Source: an uncultured Lachnospiraceae bacterium (lineage in GTDB: Bacteria; Bacillota; Clostridia; Lachnospirales; Lachnospiraceae). From it: a DNA stretch of 64,000 nucleotides. A program made the position numbers and the translations under genes. Shown one piece after another: positions 54,780-62,821 of this stretch. The DNA lies in NCBI GenBank assembly GCA_937920345.1, contig CALGVA010000073.1, positions 1 through 64,000 of the forward strand. The letters run 5' to 3'. The notes beneath the pieces were generated by a model. The model ran no database searches and was not told where the DNA came from. It worked only from the letters and a program-made list of their open reading frames with translations. Positions within the stretch are counted from its first letter, which is position 1; the number at the start of each line of letters is the position of its first letter.

Positions 54780-55294
54780 CTCAAAATATATTGTATTGCG
54801 TTATTGAAAGTATGTTAGGTTACTGTTCACACCCGCACCATGCACTTGCTGCATGGTGTCGGAGCCAGCGCCAAAATGCCTGTTTTTTGGCATTTTGTGT
54901 GCATCATCGTTGCAATTCACACTGGATAACCGTAAATTAATGCGAAATCTGGCATAGGTGTGAATTGTAACTATGTTAGTTACGGTTCATACAGGACTGG
55001 GCATTTACTGCTAAGTTCGCACGGAAACGTATATATTGTTAGTAAAAATCCATTTGCAAAGCATATTTTGCATGGAGTTTACCTGTTACCGGAACGGAGT
55101 GAACCGTAATGTATGTTATAAAAACAACAAGCGAGATCAATGAGTAATGAAAGCGTAACCCATAAAACTTACGCTGTGCCACTTTGCATATTATATGCTA
55201 TAATAGCCGCAGAGGAAAAACAAGCGACGGGAAGCGGCATTTTTTCCAGCGTCTGTACCGGAATTTGCAGATTGGGCAGGAACGGGGGATTTTT
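54780..55294. other. hairpin-rich intergenic region
   Basis: No gene is accepted here. Perfect hairpins: 54836-54858 (CACCATGCA arms), 54872-54897 (CAAAATGCC arms), 54913-54922 with 54958-54967 (CAATTCACAC arms) and 54961-54989 (12-bp arms with two G-U pairs). A GTTAC-NGTTCA-like word recurs on both strands (near 54822, 54978 and 55098). It may be a decayed mobile element or old copies of the toxin locus. Confidence 0.5.
54961..54989 (+). repeat. 12-bp hairpin of TGAATTGTAACT / AGTTACGGTTCA
   Basis: The arms pair completely if two G-U pairs are counted, with loop ATGTT. The AGTTACGGTTCA arm resembles the words near 54822 and 55098. Confidence 0.55.
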
Positions 55295-55645
55295 ATGGAC
55301 AATAATAAAGTGTTTGCAATGAAGCTTTCGAAGATTTACCCGCTGCTGGTGCAGAAGGCGGTGAAGAAGAACCGTACGAAGCAGGAGGTCGATGAGGTGA
55401 TCTGCTGGCTCACGGGATATGATGAGGACGGGCTGTGCAGGCAGATTGAGAATGACGTTGATTACGGCGCGTTTTTCGAGCAGGCGCCCTGTATAAATCC
55501 GAACTGTACGCTGATCACGGGCACCGTGTGCGGGGTACGGGTTGAGACCATACAAGACCCGCTTATGCAGAAGATCAGATATCTGGATAAGCTGATTGAC
55601 GAACTGGCGAAAGGGCGGCCCATGGAGAAGATCCTGCGCCAGTAA
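55295..55645 (+). CDS. DUF2200 family protein
   Basis: A 116-residue cytoplasmic protein. MKLSKIYPLLVQKAVKKNRTKQEVDEVICWLTGY and CGVRVETIQDPLMQKIRYLDKLIDELAKGRPMEKILR fit DUF2200. The family is short, mainly helical and of unknown function. ATG 55295 is preceded by a weak GGGGGA. The next two genes are also DUF proteins, on the same strand with gaps of 22 and 15 bp, so they are probably co-transcribed. Confidence 0.85.
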   Translation: MDNNKVFAMKLSKIYPLLVQKAVKKNRTKQEVDEVICWLTGYDEDGLCRQIENDVDYGAFFEQAPCINPNCTLITGTVCGVRVETIQDPLMQKIRYLDKLIDELAKGRPMEKILRQ

Positions 55646-55667
55646 TCAAAAGGGTGGTGAAGCGCAA

Positions 55668-56213
55668 ATGAAAGGGTTTGAGAGGTCAAACCAGTTATTT
55701 TCGCTCTGCGGTTTGAATTGCGGGCTCTGCTCCATGCACCTGGGCGGGCATTGTCCGGGCTGCGGAGGCGGAAGCGGAAATCAGTCATGTAAGATCGCCA
55801 GGTGCAGTCTGGAACATGGCAAAATAGAGTATTGTTGTGAGTGCGGGGAATATCCGTGCAGTCACTATGAAGTGATCGACAGCTTTGATTCCTTCATCAC
55901 GCACAGACATCAGAAAGAGGATCTGTGCAAAGCGATGCGCATCGGCATAGAGAATTACAATGCCGAGCAGAAAGAGAAAGCGGAGATTCTGCGTATACTG
56001 CTGTCTGATTATAATGACGGACGAAGAAAATCTTTTTATTGCGCGGCGGTCAATCTTCTGGATTTGACGGATATTAAGAACATCATGAAACAGATCACAG
56101 AAAACGGAACCTCCGCTGGTCTGACGGTCAAGGAAAGGTGTTCTTATGCGGCCGGTTTGTTTGAGCGTACAGCCAGAGACAAAAATATAGAATTGAAACT
56201 CAGAAAAAAGTGA
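55668..56213 (+). CDS. DUF3795-type cysteine-rich protein
   Basis: A 181-residue protein. The N-terminal part has SLCGLNCGLCSM, GHCPGCGGG and CCECGEYPC, a set of Cys residues expected to bind metal (zinc or iron-sulfur). A helical C-terminal part follows with FIERTARDKN-like end (LFERTARDKNIELKL). The Cys-rich start matches DUF3795. It sits between DUF2200 and DUF3788 genes. Function unknown. Confidence 0.85.
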   Translation: MKGFERSNQLFSLCGLNCGLCSMHLGGHCPGCGGGSGNQSCKIARCSLEHGKIEYCCECGEYPCSHYEVIDSFDSFITHRHQKEDLCKAMRIGIENYNAEQKEKAEILRILLSDYNDGRRKSFYCAAVNLLDLTDIKNIMKQITENGTSAGLTVKERCSYAAGLFERTARDKNIELKLRKK

Positions 56214-56228
56214 AATGAGGTATGCAAT

Positions 56229-56660
56229 ATGATCGATCTGCAGGATAAAAATTATGCTCCTGTATTAGAAGAAGTGGGAGAATATGTGGGTAATCCGGTA
56301 TTTATGAAGTTTTGTACGGAAATAAAAGAGACTTATGGCTGCAGTGAAAAAATAGAGTACAGTTGCTGCAGCATGGAGCCGGGATGGAATGTCAAGTTCA
56401 AGAAGGCGGGACGGACCTTGTGTACCCTGTACCCGAAAGAGGCATATTTTACGGTGATGGTCGTGGTTGGTCTTAAGGAAAAAGAAGCCGTGGAGAAAAT
56501 TCTGCCGGAGTGTACCGCCAGACTGCAGGAAATATACGCACAGACGCAGGAGGGAAACGGACAGAAGTGGCTTATGATCGATCTGGAAGATCAGGACAGT
56601 GTGTATCAGGATGTTTTCCGGCTGATTGCCATTCGCAGGGGAAAACAGGTTGAAAAATAA
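56229..56660 (+). CDS. DUF3788 family protein
   Basis: A 143-residue protein with SCCSMEPGWNVKFKKAGRTLCTLYPKEAYFTVMVVVG and WLMIDLEDQDSVYQDVFRLIAIR blocks, the pattern of DUF3788. The family has an unknown, probably ligand-binding, role. GAGG lies ten bases before the ATG. It is the third in a set of small DUF genes. Confidence 0.85.
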   Translation: MIDLQDKNYAPVLEEVGEYVGNPVFMKFCTEIKETYGCSEKIEYSCCSMEPGWNVKFKKAGRTLCTLYPKEAYFTVMVVVGLKEKEAVEKILPECTARLQEIYAQTQEGNGQKWLMIDLEDQDSVYQDVFRLIAIRRGKQVEK

Positions 56661-56738
56661 GTCTGACATGGCTGACCGGATATATCGGACCGGGCTGCCT
56701 GACGGAACATAGATGATTGAGGAGGAGAAGGAAAACAT

Positions 56739-57335
56739 ATGCTGAATCTGTTATCAAGTCTGGACGATAACATACTGCTCTTTTTTCAGGAGGCAATCAG
56801 GAATCCGGTTCTGACGCCGATCCTGAGGATGATTACGACGCTTGGAAACGGTGGAGCAATCTGGATTGTGCTGACGATTTTTATGCTGTTACTCCCGAAA
56901 ACAAGAAAAGTCGGGTTTATGACAACACTGTCATTAATTGGCACGCTGCTGGTGAATAACCTGTTTCTCAAGAATGTGGTGAACCGCACACGGCCGTATG
57001 AGGTGATAGAAGGACTGACCTATCTGGTGCGTGCGCCGGTGGATTCTTCCTTTCCGTCGGGGCATTCGGCCTGTTCCTTTGCGGTGGCCTGTATCATGTT
57101 CCGCAGACTGCCGAAAAAGTACGGTGTACCGGCGCTGATCCTGGCAATTCTGATTGCCCTGTCGCGGCTGTATGTGGGAGTGCATTATCCCAGTGATGTG
57201 TTGTTTGGAACAATAAGCGGTATTGCTATAAGTTACGGAGCGGAGGCCCTGGCGGCATGGATCATGAAACGGAGGGAAGCAGGCCCTCATACAGAAATGC
57301 TGCAGCATGGAGGTAAGAATGAAAATGACAATTAA
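56739..57335 (+). CDS. PAP2 family phosphatase
   Basis: Membrane lipid-phosphatase-like protein of 198 residues with five or six hydrophobic segments. The three PAP2 motifs are complete: KNVVNRTRP, FPSGHSA and SRLYVGVHYPSD. The membrane-facing site probably acts on undecaprenyl pyrophosphate or a phosphatidate-type lipid. GAGGAG precedes ATG 56739. The C-terminus overlaps the start of the next small membrane protein. Confidence 0.92.
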   Translation: MLNLLSSLDDNILLFFQEAIRNPVLTPILRMITTLGNGGAIWIVLTIFMLLLPKTRKVGFMTTLSLIGTLLVNNLFLKNVVNRTRPYEVIEGLTYLVRAPVDSSFPSGHSACSFAVACIMFRRLPKKYGVPALILAILIALSRLYVGVHYPSDVLFGTISGIAISYGAEALAAWIMKRREAGPHTEMLQHGGKNENDN

Positions 57336-57582
57336 TCTGGCGGGACGTAGTGCAGTAGCTGTTCGTTTTTTTATTGCCCTGGCAGTTATTTTGTCCGATG
57401 TTATGTGTGCAACAGTAGCCTATAACTATTGTGCATTTCAGTGGGGCGGCAAATATGAGGGATGGAGTGCACCGCCGGATGTGGCTTTTGTATCCGGGAT
57501 TCCGTATGCGGTGGGGATTGTGATATGCCTGATTCTGGCACGGGTCTGCCATAAGAGAGAGCAGAAACAGAGAGAAAGATGA
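57319..57582 (+). CDS. small two-helix membrane protein
   Basis: An 87-residue protein with hydrophobic segments at about 15-35 and 58-75 and a Lys/Arg-rich end. ATG 57319 has GGAGG five bases before it; ATG 57325 is also possible. It overlaps the end of the PAP2 gene by 17 bp, so translation may be coupled. Family not recognised. A role beside the PAP2 phosphatase is inference. Confidence 0.7.
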   Translation: MKMTINLAGRSAVAVRFFIALAVILSDVMCATVAYNYCAFQWGGKYEGWSAPPDVAFVSGIPYAVGIVICLILARVCHKREQKQRER

Positions 57583-57593
57583 GGAGCGGCGTT

Positions 57594-58571
57594 ATGGAGA
57601 AGATAAACTTTGGGATTCTTGCAACGGGAAACATTGCCAACAGTATGGCGGAGGCGGTAAGCCGGCTGGATATTTTCGATTGTTGTGCGGCGGCGTCCAG
57701 AAGCTATGAGAGGGCAAGGGCTTTTGCAGATCGGTGGGGATTCCGGAAAGCCTGCGGTTCTTATGAGGAACTGGTGCAGGACAGGGAGGTGGAGCTTGTC
57801 TATGTGGCGTCGCCCCATTCCCATCATTATCAGCACGCGAAGCTGTGTCTGGAACATGGCAAACATGTGCTGCTGGAAAAGGCTTTTACAGTGAACGCGG
57901 CTCAGGCGGAGGAACTGATCAGTCTGTCACGGCAAAAAGGGCTTCTTCTGGCGGAGGCGTTCTGGCCCAGATATATGCCCAGCAGGAAGATGATTGCCGA
58001 TCTGATCGCACAGGGAATGATCGGTGAGGTGCAGTCTGTCGTGGCGGATTTTGGTGCACCGCTTTCCCATGTGGAGCGGTTGTGCAAGCCGGAACTGGCG
58101 GGCGGCGCGTTATTGGATCTGGGTGTATATCCGCTTAACTTTGCGTTGACGGTTTTAACGGGGAATGTGCGTGACATACAGTCGAATGCAGTGATGTCGC
58201 CGGAGGGCGTGGATTGGATGAACGGTATGACACTGACATTCGAAGACAACAAGATCGCGGTTCTGCACAGCAATATGCTTGCTTATATGAGCAACCGGGG
58301 TGTGGTCTACGGGGATCAAGGCTACCTTGAAATGGGAGACTTGAATAATTGCTCGGAGATCCGCGTCTATGGTGCAGATAAGAAAATGACTGCCTGCTAT
58401 CCGGTGCCGGAGCAGATCAACGGTTATGAGTATGAAGCGGCAGCCTGTGCGCGGGCCATCAGAGCCGGGCAGACAGAATGTGAGGAAATGCCGCACAGCG
58501 AGACACTGCGGCTGATGCGCATCTTAGATACGGTCAGGGAGCAGTGGGGATTTAAGCTGCCCTGTGAGTAG
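57594..58571 (+). CDS. Gfo/Idh/MocA family oxidoreductase
   Basis: NAD(P)-dependent oxidoreductase of 325 residues. The Rossmann start is NFGILATGNIANSMAEAV, in place of the usual GxGxxG, followed by YVASPHSHHYQHAKLCLEHGKHVLLEKAFT with the conserved EK. The C-terminal domain has GGALLDLGVYPLNFALTVL, the family substrate domain. It resembles dihydrodiol/xylose dehydrogenase-like members. ATG 57594 has GAGGAG upstream. Substrate is probably a sugar or polyol, not identified. Confidence 0.9.
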   Translation: MEKINFGILATGNIANSMAEAVSRLDIFDCCAAASRSYERARAFADRWGFRKACGSYEELVQDREVELVYVASPHSHHYQHAKLCLEHGKHVLLEKAFTVNAAQAEELISLSRQKGLLLAEAFWPRYMPSRKMIADLIAQGMIGEVQSVVADFGAPLSHVERLCKPELAGGALLDLGVYPLNFALTVLTGNVRDIQSNAVMSPEGVDWMNGMTLTFEDNKIAVLHSNMLAYMSNRGVVYGDQGYLEMGDLNNCSEIRVYGADKKMTACYPVPEQINGYEYEAAACARAIRAGQTECEEMPHSETLRLMRILDTVREQWGFKLPCE

Positions 58572-58631
58572 GTTGTCGGACGGGTTGGCAGAGCATATGT
58601 ATTGTGGCATGTGGAAAGGAGAAACTGCACC

Positions 58632-59501
58632 GTGCACTTTGTAGACGCCAAAGGAATCTTATCAGCGCATAACGGCATGAATCTGTACCGCGGCTGTACG
58701 CATGGCTGCATATACTGCGACAGCCGCAGCGAATGCTATCAGATGAAGCATGATTTTGAAGATATCGAGGTAAAGCAGAATGCGCCGGAACTGTTAGAGC
58801 GGGCGCTTCGCTCCAAACGGAAAAAATGCATGATCGGCACCGGGGCGATGTGCGATCCGTATATGCACTGCGAGGAGGAGCTTCGGCTGACGAGAAGATG
58901 CCTGGAACTGATTGACGAGTACGGATTCGGCGTCACGGTGCAGACGAAATCAGACCGTATTCTGCGGGATCTGGATCTTCTGCAAAGCATTAACCGCAAG
59001 GCAAAATGTGTGGTGCAGATGACGCTTACAACACATGACGAAGATTTGTGCCGCATTGTGGAACCGAAGGTGTGTACGACGCATCGCCGGTATGGAGTAC
59101 TGCAGATTATGAGAGAAAACGGTATTCCCACAGTAGTGTGGCTGTCGCCGGTCCTGCCTTATATCAATGACACGCGGGAGAACATCGAGGGGATTCTGGC
59201 GTATTGCCGGGAAGCCAATGTGTATGGGATCATTTGTTTCGGGATGGGCGTGACATTGCGGAAAGGGGACAGGGAATATTTCTATGCCGCACTGGACAGA
59301 CATTTTCCGGGAATGCATGAGAAGTATCACCGCCGGTTCGGGTACGATTATGAAATTCCAAGCGAGCGGCCGGGAGAACTGATGAAGTACTTTCGGGATT
59401 TTTGCAGGAAAAATCATATTGTCAGCGATGTGGAGAAGGTGTTCGCCTATCTGAGTGAATTTCCGGAGAATAAGGGGTATGAGCAGTTGTCGCTGTTTTG
59501 A
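58632..59501 (+). CDS. SPL-like radical SAM protein
   Basis: Radical S-adenosylmethionine enzyme of 289 residues. The iron-sulfur motif CTHGCIYC (a C-x3-C-x2-C) follows MNLYRGC, then GTGAMCDPYMHCEEEL and VQTKSDRILRDLDLL. The arrangement is that of the SPL (spore photoproduct lyase-like) radical SAM family. GTG 58632 is chosen because family members start with H-F/Y-I/V-x-A-K and AAGGAG lies about 11 bases upstream. Substrate unknown. A terminator at 59570-59596 separates it from the convergent chemotaxis gene. Confidence 0.87.
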   Translation: MHFVDAKGILSAHNGMNLYRGCTHGCIYCDSRSECYQMKHDFEDIEVKQNAPELLERALRSKRKKCMIGTGAMCDPYMHCEEELRLTRRCLELIDEYGFGVTVQTKSDRILRDLDLLQSINRKAKCVVQMTLTTHDEDLCRIVEPKVCTTHRRYGVLQIMRENGIPTVVWLSPVLPYINDTRENIEGILAYCREANVYGIICFGMGVTLRKGDREYFYAALDRHFPGMHEKYHRRFGYDYEIPSERPGELMKYFRDFCRKNHIVSDVEKVFAYLSEFPENKGYEQLSLF

Positions 59502-59569
59502 AAAATGTCATAAGAATATGAAAGTTTTAGAAGCTTTTAAGGAGATGAGCAGGTACAGACGAGACTGTA

Positions 59570-59596
59570 AAAGGGGGCGAGATGATCGCCCCCTTT
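59570..59596 (-). terminator. hairpin between convergent radical SAM and chemotaxis genes
   Basis: AAAGGGGGCGA, GATGA loop, TCGCCCCCTTT. On the minus strand a TTTTT run follows the stem, so it serves chiefly the chemotaxis gene; it could also stop the plus-strand transcript. Confidence 0.8.
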
Positions 59597-59601
59597 GATA
59601 T

Positions 59602-61029
59602 CTAATCCTTTTTTAATAATTGTGTCATTTTATCAACCATCTCATTGATGGCACCTGCCTGTGTGGCAACTTCTGATGTGTCATCGGCATTACTTTCCGC
59701 CATTTCATTGATTGCATTGAAACGTTCATTTTCCTCTCTGACACTTGCAGCAATATCCTGATTGATGGAAATCGTTTTGTTAATGACTTCCGACTGCTTT
59801 CCGTGAGCTTCGCTCATGGTATTGATTGTTTCCACAGATGTATTTAATAAACCGGTCATATCCTGTATGCTCTGGAATACATTCTGGAAATATTCGTTTT
59901 GTGTACCGAGTTTTACAGAGTTTTCATTTACCTGTGCAGTAATATCTTTGACATTCTGCTGTACTCTTTCTATCACTGATTGCACAACCTGCAATGACTG
60001 CTGTGTGCTGTTTGCCAGATTCCCTACCTCTGTTGCTACAACAGCAAATCCTTTGCCGGCTTCTCCTGCTCTCGCAGCCTCGATAGCCGCATTCAGTGCC
60101 AGTAAATTCGTGGAACTGGAAATATCACTTATGAGATTTAAGGTTACGCCGATTTCCTGTACTGCCTCAGATAACCGCTGGGTTATTTCGGTGGTGGCCT
60201 TCATTGACTCAGACACTTCGCCGTTGATGGTATGCAGGTCACTGAGAAGCTTCTCATTCTCGACAGATTTATCCAGCAGATCTTTGGAAACCTGTTCCAC
60301 CTTTTCAACATTATCTGCAACTACGTTTTCCCATTCACTCAATTCACTGAGGTTTGCCATACTTTCGTCCGTCTTTGAACTGAGAAGATTACTGCTTTCA
60401 ACTAACTGCTCGCTTGTAGCCGCTAATTCCTCGGCAGAGGTACTCTCATTTTCCGATACCTGTGAAAGTGACAGACCTGCTGTGTGCAGGTTTTCGGATA
60501 ATGTCTGCACTGCCGCAAGAACACTTGTAACATGTTCGTTGTTCTTTTCAAGTTCGTCTTTCTTTGCATTCACCAGAAAGTGTGCGACAAAGAAAACAAA
60601 TATGAGCAGTCCCGTCAGAGACAGCGCGAGTGCAACCAGACACATAATAACATCTGTAAGGAACAGTTCATCCTTAACCGGAAGAAGGTCTGTGCCACGA
60701 ACAAACCAGCCGATAAACAGTGAAACCATACAGGCAAGCCCGCTTATGAGCAGCATTTTAATATCCAGAAAGAATGCCATCAGGATAAGGAAAAAGAATA
60801 AAAATCCCCAGAATGTTCTGGTCGGAAGCATATACAACAGATAATTCCACTGAATCACCAGTACAACTACTGAAAAAATCTTACCGATTCGTAATCTGCC
60901 TTCTTTTAAAAATCCCTCTTTATCAAAGGAAGACCTTATGATCAGTATTGCCATAACAAAAAAGGACGAATCCATTATTCCCAGACCGATTGTTGCAAGC
61001 CATGGTACTGTAGGATATAATCCAAACAT
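59602..61029 (-). CDS. methyl-accepting chemotaxis protein, main frame
   Basis: Chemoreceptor-type protein; the frame from ATG 61029 gives 475 residues. The N-terminal third has about five membrane segments without an extracellular domain, and the last part is a long signalling coiled coil with the hairpin NLLALNAAIEAARAGEAGKGFAVVATEV. There is no HAMP domain. ATG 61029 has no ribosome site. The real start appears to lie upstream at 61142 in another frame, and the two are joined by an A5 tract, so the gene is frameshifted or the sequence lacks one base. Confidence 0.85.
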   Translation of the reverse strand: MFGLYPTVPWLATIGLGIMDSSFFVMAILIIRSSFDKEGFLKEGRLRIGKIFSVVVLVIQWNYLLYMLPTRTFWGFLFFFLILMAFFLDIKMLLISGLACMVSLFIGWFVRGTDLLPVKDELFLTDVIMCLVALALSLTGLLIFVFFVAHFLVNAKKDELEKNNEHVTSVLAAVQTLSENLHTAGLSLSQVSENESTSAEELAATSEQLVESSNLLSSKTDESMANLSELSEWENVVADNVEKVEQVSKDLLDKSVENEKLLSDLHTINGEVSESMKATTEITQRLSEAVQEIGVTLNLISDISSSTNLLALNAAIEAARAGEAGKGFAVVATEVGNLANSTQQSLQVVQSVIERVQQNVKDITAQVNENSVKLGTQNEYFQNVFQSIQDMTGLLNTSVETINTMSEAHGKQSEVINKTISINQDIAASVREENERFNAINEMAESNADDTSEVATQAGAINEMVDKMTQLLKKD

Positions 61030-61142
61030 TTTTCCGTATTAAACATAACAGTAGCGCACATACAGGCGCTCACCAATATAATAAGTCCCCATTTAAATAC
61101 CGTAGATAAATACACCTCAACCGCGGTTTTCTTTCTGTTCAT
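61030..61142 (-). other. out-of-frame 5' part of the chemotaxis gene
   Basis: ATG 61142 with a GGAGG site ten bases upstream opens a frame of 38 codons: MNRKKTAVEV, then a hydrophobic helix (VFKWGLIILVSACMCATV) and MFNTEK, which runs into AAATGTTTGG. One extra A in the five-A tract (61029-61033) would join it to the MFGLYP start of the main frame. As read, the frame continues for about 18 codons to a stop. Confidence 0.75.
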
Positions 61143-61778
61143 CAATAACCTGCCTCCGAAAATTCATATACTTATACATAACATTCATTTCCTGAATTAC
61201 GCTGGTACGGTTTACATTTAACTAATGCAAACTATACTTTTAAAATGTTCGTCTAACTGCGCGTTATAAACTTTATTAGACGGAATATATACCCCTGCAA
61301 TGTGTTTTCGCCGTATATCACCTCTCAAAAAAATGTTGTTTATCATACAATATGATAAACAGCATACTTTACAAAACAGCATGTAGACCTTGTATTTTTG
61401 TATAATAAAAGACAGCCTGTATCCTTCTGTGCTGTGTGCAAATATATTTCTTCATACATAGCGGTCAATACATAGCTGTCAAATAATTTGTATCACGAGT
61501 TCAATGATTGTATTATACTATTGTTGTGCATTTTTTGTCAATTTATAGAAAATTTTCTGCATTTTTGTATTTCTTTTCTGTATTTTCTGATAACGATTCG
61601 GACTTGCAATATTTTACAGGTTGTAAACGCGCCAAAATGTGACTTTATTTCCTGGATATTGTTCTTATGAGCCTTTTTGTTTGTAGCGGAATGTGCCCCG
61701 TATAATTGTATATATTCAGTGAGTATGCTATTCTTTATAGTAAGAAAAAAACTTGTGCAGACAGTGAGGACAGATAGA
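61143..61778. other. AT-rich region before the QueG-like gene
   Basis: No gene is accepted. It holds an 11-bp palindrome at 61337-61361 (TGTTTATCATA, CAA loop, TATGATAAACA) and, near the right end, a promoter-like TTGTTT (61677-61682), 18-bp spacer and TATAAT (61701-61706) for the next gene. The rest is T-rich with short repeats of TTTTGTAT type. Confidence 0.45.
61337..61361. repeat. 11-bp perfect palindrome
   Basis: TGTTTATCATA, three-base loop CAA, TATGATAAACA. It is AT-rich and not followed by a T-run; a protein-binding dyad is more likely than a terminator. It lies about 200 bp before the chemotaxis gene on the minus strand. Confidence 0.55.
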
Positions 61779-62495
61779 TTGGAAAGTGTAAACGAAAAGA
61801 TATCAACCTGTTCCGGGGTAGACAGTCCGGCAGTCAAGGAACTTATGCTGTCGCTGGGGGCGGATCTGTGCGGCATAGCGTGTATGGACCGGTTTGGCGA
61901 TGCACCGAAGGGATTTCACCCGCAGGATGTGATGCCGTCCTGCAGATCGGTTATCTCATTCGGGTGCAGGTTTCCCGTTGGAACGCTGCGGTGCAGCAGT
62001 TCGGTTCCGTATACGAGAGTACGCAATTCGATCACACCGAAGATGGATGCCATCGCACTTGATTTCTGTATTGAGATGGAAAAACGGGGCGTTGTCTGTG
62101 TGCCGATTCCGACGAATGAAAGCGTCCGGGATGACAATACGGGCAGATGGCGTTCAGTTATTTCACAGAAACACGCGGCTCAGGCGGCCGGGCTTGGCAC
62201 GATCGGCCGGCATTCGCTGCTGATTACGCCGGAGTTCGGGAGCATGGTCTGGCTGGGCGCGGTTCTGTGCGAACAGGAATTAGAGCCTGATGCGCTGAGA
62301 GAGAATCTATGCAATGACTGCAGTCTTTGCGTGAAGGCATGTCCCGTGGGCGCGCTGGAAGAGCGGGAACTCAGGCAGCAGGCCTGCTGGGATCATGCCT
62401 TCGGAGATGATGAGAAGCTGCAGACATGGGTGATTTCCTGTCATAAGTGCAGGGATATCTGCCCGTATAATCTGGGAACTGAAAATAAATTATAA
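61779..62495 (+). CDS. QueG-like iron-sulfur protein (epoxyqueuosine-reductase-related)
   Basis: A 238-residue cytoplasmic protein. The C-terminus carries two ferredoxin-like [4Fe-4S] clusters: CNDCSLCVKACP and the CHKCRDICPYN end. The mid-part VVCVPIPTNES and KHAAQAAGLGTIGRHSLLITPEFG matches epoxyqueuosine-reductase-like proteins, which reduce with a corrinoid cofactor. At this length it is shorter than QueG and lacks its extra HEAT part, so a QueG homologue of unknown substrate is safer. TTG 61779 is a tentative start after GTGAGGA. Confidence 0.8.
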   Translation: MESVNEKISTCSGVDSPAVKELMLSLGADLCGIACMDRFGDAPKGFHPQDVMPSCRSVISFGCRFPVGTLRCSSSVPYTRVRNSITPKMDAIALDFCIEMEKRGVVCVPIPTNESVRDDNTGRWRSVISQKHAAQAAGLGTIGRHSLLITPEFGSMVWLGAVLCEQELEPDALRENLCNDCSLCVKACPVGALEERELRQQACWDHAFGDDEKLQTWVISCHKCRDICPYNLGTENKL

Positions 62496-62523
62496 CAATG
62501 GATTTCACGCCTTTATATCCGGA

Positions 62524-62727
62524 TTAACGGATATCCAGTTCGGGCGGGACGTCAATTTCATCGGATACATATTTTCCGTTTTTCTTCCGCTGCCGGACGC
62601 ACTCTGTCAGTAGATACTCAATCTGCCCGTTCACGGAGCGAAAGTCGTCTTCCGCCCATGCGGCAATTGCATCATAAAGCTTTGCGGATAATCTGAGGGG
62701 CACTTGCTTCTTGCCTGAATCTCCCAT
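62524..62727 (-). CDS. ribbon-helix-helix DNA-binding protein
   Basis: A 67-residue protein. Residues 9-14 (QVPLRL) form the strand of a ribbon-helix-helix, then two helices (KLYDAIAAWAEDDF and SVNGQIEYLLTECVRQR). It resembles Arc/CopG-like repressors that pair with SPFH proteins. ATG 62727 has GAGGAT upstream. It is the second gene of the minus-strand operon and may bind the tandem palindromes in the operon promoter (63934-63952). Confidence 0.85.
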   Translation of the reverse strand: MGDSGKKQVPLRLSAKLYDAIAAWAEDDFRSVNGQIEYLLTECVRQRKKNGKYVSDEIDVPPELDIR

Positions 62728-62821
62728 ATAATCCTCATTTCTGCGCACAGTTTTATTGCGCTGATTTATGTCATGTATGAAAATTCTTTTTCACATTTTC
62801 TTAGTATAACGAACAAATAAT

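Noticed and set aside
55140..55322. 60-codon frame in the gap before DUF2200
   Set aside because: No ribosome site; overlaps the start of the DUF2200 gene in another frame.
59816..60844. 342-codon plus-strand frame opposite the chemotaxis gene
   Set aside because: Ser/Thr/Phe-rich shadow of the coiled-coil coding region; no ribosome site or known motif.
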